A stretch of DNA of 64,000 bases, taken from NCBI GenBank assembly GCA_022414725.1, contig CM039465.1, positions 44,653,320-44,717,319 of the forward strand, given 5' to 3'. The notes below the pieces were generated by a model, which worked only from the letters and a program-made list of their open reading frames with translations, had not been told where the DNA came from and did not search any database. How positions within the stretch are numbered: the first letter of the stretch is position 1; every line of letters begins with the position of its first letter. Made by a program: the position numbers and the translations under genes. The stretch is from Microglena sp. YARC (taxonomy: Eukaryota > Chlorophyta > Chlorophyceae > Chlamydomonadales > Chlamydomonadaceae). This document shows, piece by piece, positions 57,314 to 64,000 of the stretch.

Positions 57314-59590
57314 ATGGCAGGTTTCCGCTCACTTTCCATGTTGGCACTGCTTCTTTTCGGCAATGTCATAGGCAGCGCAAGCGCCATGGGTGAGGGTATG
57401 GTGGGAGGACCAAGCCCAGAGAATGTCAACGACGAGGGAGTGCTGGAGTCTGCAAACATAGCGGTGAAGAAAGTGAGCGACAACGAAATCGCTGGCTTGC
57501 TCTCTCAGATGATGCTCGTCGCTCCTCTCGAGCTGGTTGAAGTCAAGTCAGCTTCCTCACAGGTTGTACCAGCTTCTTTAGTTTGCTACTGTCAGATGTT
57601 TATTACTTGCTATAGGCGAGGGCTTTTCTTGTCGTCCTTTCTTTCTTATCAGCTTCAAGGCTGCTCCCCGATCTAGCCATTGTACTACACCCAGAATTGC
57701 TGCAGTTCTGGACAATTGGGCTGAATAGCAAGTCAGTGGAGCTGCCTAGAAGCTGCTGCCTGTAGCCGAAAAGAAAAGCTATGCTCTAGACTTTGTTTGG
57801 TTGCTCTGACAGTTCCTAGTTGCGCCTGCAGTACTTTAGTTAGTTCATTATTCTCTGTTATCATTTATTACTGGTACGTTGCATGTCTGCTCTGGGCTGG
57901 GTTACAGAACGGGTGAAACCCTCGTTTAACCCCCCCACCACCACCATCCCCACACGCAAACTCAAAAACACCATTATTTCAATTTTAGCTGCTAAATTTC
58001 ACTTCATCCTGGTTTCTCAGACAGTTGTCAGCCACCCTGATAGATATTGCTCTCCGCCCCCTGCCCAGATTGGCAAATTCTAGTACTGTCTCGTTCAGCC
58101 TTCTTTCCTTGTCCTCGCTGTTTTGGTTCTAGTACTGCCTAATACGCCTTCTAACCTTTTTACTCATTAAGGGCGCCTTGAGGCGAGTACCTAATAAAAT
58201 GACGAGTGTTCTTAATTGAAAATATTGTAATTGATTTTATTTAATGTTTTGTTTTTAATTCAATTTAATGTCATCAAATCGAATTGCGTTTGCGTGAATT
58301 GAATGCATTTAATTGATTTGAATTTTATGAATTTGAATTGGATGTAATTATATTGTATCGAATATATTATGGCTGGATGGATCAAACGTGGATTAATGTC
58401 TGAACAGGTCTAACTGTCGTTGGGTTTGTCGTAGGTGGACGCAGTAACGTTACGTGGCGGAATGTGTAAACAGGTATAACATTCTTTGGATCGAACGTGA
58501 ACTACCGTCTGAACGGGTCGTTCGTGGGTAAATGCCTGGACGGATCTAACCATCGTTGGATGTATCGTGGGTGAACCCACTAACGTTACATGGCTGAACG
58601 TGTGAACGGGTGTAACCGTCGTCAGATCAAACGTGGATAAATGTCTGAACGGGTCGTTTGTAGATTAATGTCTGGAGGGGTGTACCCGTCGTTGGAATTA
58701 TCGTGGGTGAACACACTTGTGTAAATTGGCTGAACGGCTGAACCGTCGTGGTAGGGTTTATTTTAGGGAATTTGTACAAGGTATTGCATGAAAACTGAAA
58801 ACGGGAAATTTTGTCCGAGAGGGATTTGAACCCGCGACCTGCGGATCCAATTTTTGCAATCTTTGGGACAAGCTTGTGAGGGCAGTTAGCGTGGCTTGCC
58901 CCGGCCCACCCCACGCACAGGCCTGGGAGGGTGAGCTCCGTGCCCTAGATTAATGTTTCGTCCATTGTGATGCTTGCATGTTTTGCCTAGAATTTTTGAT
59001 GACAATTGTGCTCCCAAACCGCGCACATTTTTGGATGGTACAAATTTAAAATGTTGAAAAATGTTACCCGTTAATTGTGGCTTTTGGCCCAAAACACACA
59101 AACCTTAGCTCCTTCTTGAATTGCGATGCACATATGTGCTCTGGTGAGAATTTGTCTGGTATAAATAAGTCTTATAATTCATCTAAAATAAAGAATGTTC
59201 AACTTATTTTTATGTTTTTCATGAAACCTAAAAATGTTGTTTTGTGACTTTCAGACTAACGAACATTTTAATTGGTGTAATCCCTTCTTCCAAAAATCTT
59301 GTGAGTGTTTTCATTCAGGTACTATTCTGCCCCCTACCCGGATTGCCTAGTTTCTAGTCCTGCCTAGTACCACCTTCTTACCTTGTACTCCCTGTTCCAT
59401 CCACCCGCACACACAGGTGGTAGCCGGAATGCTGTACACCCTCACCATTCGAGTTAAGGATGCCGCATGGTCAGTCGCCGATATCGATGTCCAAGTGTGG
59501 AGCAGGCCCTGGCTTGCAAGGTCCAACGATGCTAGTGTCAAGGCAGATGCCTTCATCTTGAAGTCAGCTACTGCTGCAACTGGACTGTAG
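57314..59590 (+). CDS. Cystatin (phytocystatin-like cysteine protease inhibitor), secreted
   Basis: Two exons: 57314-57562 (ATG start, 83 codons) and 59417-59590 (stop TAG), 140 residues, with phase-0 GT-AG borders. Residues 1-24 (MAGFRSLSMLALLLFG...) form a signal peptide. Cystatin hallmarks are present in order: N-terminal glycines (VGGPSPENVN), a helix-like segment SANIAVKKVSDNEIAG, the QxVxG loop as Q83-V-V-A-G87, split exactly by the intron, and the second hairpin PW at 114-115 (VWSRPW). Such proteins block papain-like cysteine proteases. The 1.85-kb intron carries a weak ~75-bp duplication (about 58045-58120 and 59325-59395) but no copy of exon sequence. An upstream in-frame extension exists but the signal peptide supports this start. 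Confidence 0.88.
57563..59416 (+). other. Cystatin intron, AT-rich, with tRNA-like fragment
   Basis: 58200-58370 is AT-rich with 'aattga' repeats. 58390-58740 has loosely repeated ~75-bp units ('gaacgggtcgtt', 'atcgtgggtgaac', 'taacgttac'). A ~75-bp block ending the region ('gccccctacccggattg', 'ctagtcctgcctagtac') also occurs near 58045-58120. No exon is seen. Confidence 0.5.
58810..58870 (-). pseudogene. tRNA-like fragment with B box
   Basis: On the - strand 'ttgtcc' pairs with 'ggacaa' 61 nt apart, and the segment contains GGTTCAAATCC, a good B box/T-arm core. No D arm or clear anticodon arm forms, so this is a decayed tRNA or tRNA-derived SINE piece, not a working tRNA. Confidence 0.4.
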
Positions 59591-60445
59591 AATGGATTGG
59601 ATTTTAGCATGTTTACAAGTCATGGTTTGAATGCTGATGTTACTTCCAAAGACGTTGTGAAGCCTCAACAGGCCGAAGCTATGCATCCAAGATCAAGCTT
59701 ACCAGTAGCAGCTTTGTTGCAGCTACTGGTAATCGCAGTCATGGAACTGCTAGTTATGTTATTCCCAGCTAGGGGGCTGGGTCAGGAGTGCATGCCTAAT
59801 TAGTAATTGGATAGTGTTGCTACATGGTTTCTCAGCCAACTCTGGGCTGCTCACCGTCTTCCAGTTTCCAGCTAGAGAGCTGCAACAGCAGTGCATGCCT
59901 AATTGGTAATTGGATAGGGTTGTAGCATAGTTTTCAGCCAACTTTGGGCTGCTCACTGTCCCCCAGTTCCAGGCCCCCCCGTGCGATACCCACGGAAACC
60001 AAGGAGCATGCTAAGAGGATTAGACAATTTAAAGACTTGCACAGGTCCCTACACTGTTGAAGCATCCCAACGAATAAGCACTGTTTGGAGGGGAGGGGGG
60101 GGGGGGGGGGGCTATAAGTTGCGGCCGGCATTTTATATGATGTTGACCTAAGGCGAGTATGATATCATGCAAATTGCATCATTTGAAAATGTATATAAAT
60201 GTTAACTTTAGCCTAGTCAAATTGGCGGCATCATATGATATCGTATGATGACGTGATATCACATTGCCATTCCCTAGCTACAAGTAGCAGCTTTTAGGTA
60301 GCTCTCTTTCCCTGCCCTGAAGCCAGCTAGTGCAGATGCTGATGGACCTATCTTGCTGTATTGCTTCTTTGCCTCATGACCTTCTTGCTTGTACCCTGTG
60401 ATTTCTACCAGTTATGTTGAGGCCTTGGTCTCCGCCGAACCCTAA
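59591..60445. repeat. ~112-bp duplication and dispersed ATGATATCAT element
   Basis: 'gcatgcctaattggtaattggatag' with 'cagccaactttgggctgctcac' is present twice (about 59788-59880 and 59892-59970), just after the cystatin gene. 60090-60112 is a G run. 60150-60285 is the inverted relative of the element at 35055-35215. Confidence 0.6.
60150..60285. mobile_element. Dispersed short element with ATGATATCAT ends (second copy)
   Basis: Reverse-complemented, this reads 'ctagggaatggcaatgtgat...tttgactaggctaaagtt...', matching 35055-35215 in order. Both contain several palindromic ATGATATCAT-type motifs and no coding sequence. Confidence 0.55.
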
Positions 60446-61748
60446 GGGGTAGGACACACTGCTTTTGGTTTGGGTCGATTTAGCTTTTGCTTTTGGTCCA
60501 ATTTTGGTGGGGACCAAAAGCGAAATCGAAAGCAAATCTGGTTTATGAGTCAATTTTTGATCCGATTTTGCTTTCGATTTTGCTTTTGATCGCATCCTTG
60601 ATAAAGGTGTAAAACCATTTGTTTTCAATTCTAAAAGCTGTAATGTTTTTGTACCAAAGATAATTATATTACAGCCCCCAAAGCGCAGATGCCTTCAAAA
60701 GCTGCGCGTGCATCAGTTCTTTTAATTGGTGCTTTTTTTTTTTTTTTTGCAGGAGCTGCAGGACATGCAGGGTGGTGGGAGATGGGACCAGAAAGCTACA
60801 GGGAGCTGGGAGTAGGGAGACTGGTTAGTGGAAATAGTACAGATGTGGGAGCCTCTGTTATAATCTTATCCTCATCCTTATCCTCAAGGCATGCAGATGG
60901 AACCTGTTGTTCCCTCTGAAATCAACGCAGTCAATGGGGCATCTGGTACCATAGGTGCATCTGGTCACTAGAGGAACTTGCTAGCTTCCTACATGGAGAG
61001 GGTCCTCGGGGGGGGGAGCCAGTAACCTACACAGTACACACACGCACAGTTGGGAAACCTTTTTCATGGCCCACTCGGATTTGAGGGATAGCAGGCACCA
61101 TTCTCGTTCTGACCTAGAAACTTACCTAAAATAGGCTGAAGAGACATTCCCAATAGCGAGAGAGATTTGGATGGAGGGTACTACTAGGCGGTGCCACGCT
61201 GCCTTTTTGAACCCCTCTGCGCGTTTTAGTTTTTTCAACCCCCTGTGGGCGCAGCTCGCAGTTTTTGCACTATTTGCACTGAAAAGCGCTGACCATTTTG
61301 ACGTTTGTGTACTTTTAGCGCTGATCAATTTGGCAAGAGGTAGTACCCTGGGTGGAATATTTTGATTTGTTTTGACAATTTATGTAACACGTTACTTCTC
61401 ATGTGCAGTTATTTGGGCCACATCTCAACACAATACCAGCTTGCGACTGTGCCGCACCCGCTGGAAAAATTGAAGACTGGAAGCAAAAATAATTAAGAAC
61501 TCGATTGGAAAAGATATGAGTAAAAAAACGAAGATACGGAAAAGTTCAAGAAAAAAATCCGGACCAAAAGCTGAATTGGGTCCAATATCCCCCCCCCCCC
61601 CCCCCGCACACACCATATTGCAGTTAGTCCGATTTAGCATTTGCTTTTGGCCCTGACCAAAATCGATTTTGTAGTGTTACCAATTAGATTTGGGTGAAAA
61701 GTTAAATCGACCAAAATCGGCCGGTTCCAAAGCAGTGGGACCGACCCC
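60446..61748. mobile_element. 1303-bp non-autonomous TIR element, PIF/Harbinger-like
   Basis: The left end GGGGTAGGACACACTGCTTT and the reverse complement of the right end GGGGTCGGTCCCACTGCTTT match at most positions, and further similarity (GTCGATTTA) follows. Both sides are flanked by TAA (60443-60445 and 61749-61751), a 3-bp target duplication typical of PIF/Harbinger. No transposase frame is present. A possible nested element with ends AGGGTACTAC/GTAGTACCCT lies at about 61176-61343. Confidence 0.65.
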
Positions 61749-61751
61749 TAA

Positions 61752-62243
61752 GGAATAAGTGGCTCCCCCAGTGTGGCCGGTGTAACAGTGGAGTCTCATC
61801 TACATCAAGGGCGGTAATTAAATCAGCAATCAAATCGAACCAAATCATGCCCAGGGAAAGAGTCGAGGATTTATACCAATAAAAACGATTTGTAGTGATA
61901 TGATATGATTTTGCGTGTGCCACATAATTAATGTGAATGCCTCCCAAAATATTACATTTGCCCTGCCAGATACTTCACCAGAATCACTCACTTTCGCCCC
62001 AAGGAAGGGGTTCTCTTGCGCTACAATGCTTTGCTTTGAATTGCATGTGTATTTATGTTACTGCCCAAGACGGCGATCAGCCTGCAAGGCTGGAGCCATC
62101 AGCTATGTAAACAAGTTCAAGTTCTTGCGCTACAGTGGAAGAGTGGAACATGTTACAAGCGTTTTCTGGTTACAAGCCCAACTACTCTGGAAGCTTGATT
62201 CACAGTCTAGGGGTGAAGACGCACTAAAAGCAGCAGAGCCCAC
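61752..62243. other. Downstream flank of eL24, no separate gene seen
   Basis: An open + frame 61915-62247 exists but has no recognised family and lies over the eL24 3' UTR. On the - strand TGTAA, the usual green-algal polyadenylation signal, occurs about 70-90 bases after the eL24 stop (near 62173 and 62157). Confidence 0.4.
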
Positions 62244-62948
62244 TTAGCGCTTTCCTGCATGGCCAACCTGTGCTGCCTTACGGCCACCCTGTGCAACCTT
62301 AGCAGCGGGAGCCTTGGAAGTGGCGGCCTTGGCCCTGACCTCCTTGGCCTTCTTTGCACGCTCCTTCACCTCACGGAGGGCGGCGTCGCGAGTAGCTTGG
62401 CGGACCTGTGTGGGTGGGGGTATGTGCGGGTAAAGGGTCGAAGTTTGGGGCTGCAGGTTGCAGGGTTTCAGGTCCAGGGATAAGGGTTCAGGCCTTCAGG
62501 TTTGGAGGTTCAGAGTTATGGGTTTAGGGTGAATGGTCATGGGGGCAACAGGGGGAGGGTAGACAAAAAAACAAAGCATGCCTTCCCCCCAACTCCCTCC
62601 CCTTCCCCTCACCAGCCAGCGTGCCCTCCCCCCTCCCCCTGGATAACGATAATGGGGCCTACCCCGGGCTTCGAACTCTCCCTTCCCCCCTCCAGCCAGC
62701 ATACCCTCCCCCCCCCCTGCCCCTCCACAACGATAGCGGGGCCTGCCTCGGGCTTTGCAGTCTCCCCCTCCCTCCCCTCTCCCCCTCCAGCCAGCATGCC
62801 CTCCCCCCTCCACCTCCACAACGATAGCAAGGCCTACCTCAGGCTTCTCAGCCCTCTTCCTCTGTAGCAACTCCATGGAGGCACCGACGATAGAGCGGGT
62901 CGCGTTCTTGCCGTTGTTACGGCGCTTCCTGCGAGTTCCCTCGGATAC
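62244..62948 (-). CDS. RPL24: Ribosomal protein eL24, last two exons (5' part off the right edge)
   Basis: Exon 62948-62838 encodes VSEGTRRKRRNNGKNATRS then IVGASMELLQRKRAEKPE; exon 62405-62244 encodes VRQATRDAALREVKERAKKA and a Lys/Ala-rich tail ending HAGKR before TAA. The IVGA...LEVIQKKR...RAEKPEVR-type core and basic tail are typical of cytosolic large-subunit protein eL24. Introns are phase 0 and GT-AG. The N-terminal zinc-ribbon part must lie beyond 64000 or in exons hidden among the CA-rich repeats at 63200-64000, where I see none. Housekeeping gene, reading frame intact. Confidence 0.9.
62406..62837 (-). repeat. Donor-side exon-echo array in the last eL24 intron
   Basis: The exon end plus donor (- strand 'aagcctgag|gtaggccttgctatcgtt') recurs twice: 'aagcccgag|gcaggccccgc' at about 62744 and 'aagcccggg|gtaggccccat' at about 62660, with spacing ~83-94 bp. 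Each unit also contains a GGAGGG-rich stretch and 'gggtatgctggctgg'. The middle copy has GC instead of GT at the donor. Confidence 0.88.
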
Positions 62949-63180
62949 CTGCACACATGGGTTAAAACACAGGAGTTTGGAATTTGAAATTTGAAATGTT
63001 TCAGTTCGAAAGTGGAAAGGGATGTGGCGGGTTGTGTTCTTGCCATTGTTCAAGTACGCTGACACCTGTGCACATGCAGACGGTGCTGAATTTTGAATTT
63101 TGAATTTTGAAATATTGCAGTTTGAAAAGTGGACTGGGAGTCCTGTTCAGTCAGTCAACATTCAAAGTTCAAATTGGAAT
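62949..63180 (-). repeat. Acceptor-side echo of the eL24 exon 62948-62838
   Basis: At about 63075-63025 the - strand reads 'gtgcacag|gtgtcagcgtacttg' then 'aacaatggcaagaacaca' and 'acccgcc', a copy of the exon start with an internal deletion. Flanking 'ttgaaatttgaaatgttt' and 'ttgaattttgaaatatt' segments are also repeated. Eukaryotic intron sequence. Confidence 0.8.
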
Positions 63181-64000
63181 GATAATGCCCATCCTCACAC
63201 ACAAGCTCGTGCACATATACACACATGCACGTACAAATGCATGTACACATACCCAATCTCGTACACATGCACACACACGCATACGCCCACACACACACCC
63301 ATGCACATACACATGCATGTGCACATGCCCATACACACCCATGCCCATACCATTCATGTACACATGCCCACAAACATGCACATACGCAAGCACATGCCCA
63401 TACTAACACCCATACACATTCCATGCCCATGCACACGAGCATGCCCATACACCCCCCCATGTCCATGCCCAAACCGATGCACACACGCAAACATGACCAT
63501 ATACATGCCCATGCCCAAACCCGTGCTCATGCCCAGACCCATCCACATGTCCATTCACACCCCCATCCACATCCACATGCCCATCCACACCCCCATGCAC
63601 ATACACAACCACATGCACATACAAAAATGCAAATACACAAGCATATGCCAGTACAAACACCCATGCACATACATATTCTAGGCCCATAAGCATGAGCATG
63701 CCCACACACATCCCCATGTCTAATCCCATACACACCTATGCCCATGACCAAACACACGCCCATGCCCAAACCCATACACACCGATACGCATGCTCATGCC
63801 CAATCCCATGCCCCCACACACCACATGCCCAAGCACAACCCATGCCCGTACTCATGCCCGACCCTCAATATCATACACACCACATGCTCATGTCCATACA
63901 AACACCCATGCCCATACACTCCCATGCCAATACACCCCCATATGCCCAAACCCATACAACCATGCATATACCAATACGCGAACCCATACCCATGCTCATG
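63181..64000. repeat. CA/CCCATG-rich microsatellite array
   Basis: Degenerate 'cacatgcccatacacac' repeats continue to the window edge. Open frames rich in His, Thr, Met and Pro are artefacts. Probably intronic to the eL24 gene. Confidence 0.9.

Noticed and set aside
58810..58870. Functional tRNA gene
   Set aside because: Only an acceptor-like pairing and a T-arm core form; D and anticodon arms are missing.
62609..62867. Pro/Ser-rich + strand frames opposite eL24
   Set aside because: They are complements of the eL24 intron array; the - strand exons are strongly supported.

Overview
The window reads as nuclear DNA of a green alga, most likely a chlorophycean of the Chlamydomonadales. The support is GT-AG introns, a class III nucleotide cyclase of the style common in these algae, a plant-type IQM-like protein, a GT77-type glycosyltransferase, a cystatin, ribosomal protein eL24 and a LINE 3' end with a pentanucleotide tail. 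There is no prokaryotic organisation. A run of exactly 1000 N (37168-38167) is an assembly gap. I cannot name the species.

Layout: 1-9084 holds the 3' half of a + strand cyclase gene that enters from the left, in at least six exons. 9085-19950 is gene-poor: a 619-bp higher-order satellite, 66-bp and 65-bp minisatellites, a 5'-truncated LINE and MITE-like pieces. About 20.0-35.9 kb carries exons of a + strand gene resembling plant IQM calmodulin-binding proteins, with a 3.2-kb 126-bp satellite in one intron. 38.2-41.7 kb is poorly interpretable. 44.1-56.6 kb is a - strand GT77-like glycosyltransferase gene; a further exon-like array at 42.1-44.1 kb may belong to it. A divergently placed + strand cystatin gene (57314-59590) follows, then a 1.3-kb TIR element (60446-61748), then the last two exons of eL24 on the - strand, whose 5' end lies off the right edge.

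The most striking feature is that introns of four of the five genes are filled with minisatellites whose repeat unit contains the neighbouring splice junction and adjoining exon sequence. Upstream of an exon the units repeat 'intron + AG + exon start'. Downstream they repeat 'exon end + GT + intron'. I call these exon-echo arrays. Copies are decayed to different degrees and some keep intact splice sites and reading frame. The pattern even affects the housekeeping eL24 gene. The cystatin intron shows only a weak intronic duplication.

Several stretches (about 28.5-35.9 kb, 42-46 kb) carry dense single-base indels between repeat copies, and three probable coding frameshifts occur (near 7015, 20262 and 51115). 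Part of this may be unpolished long-read error, so intact-versus-pseudogene calls are provisional. All exon models are read by eye from splice signals and protein-family resemblance.
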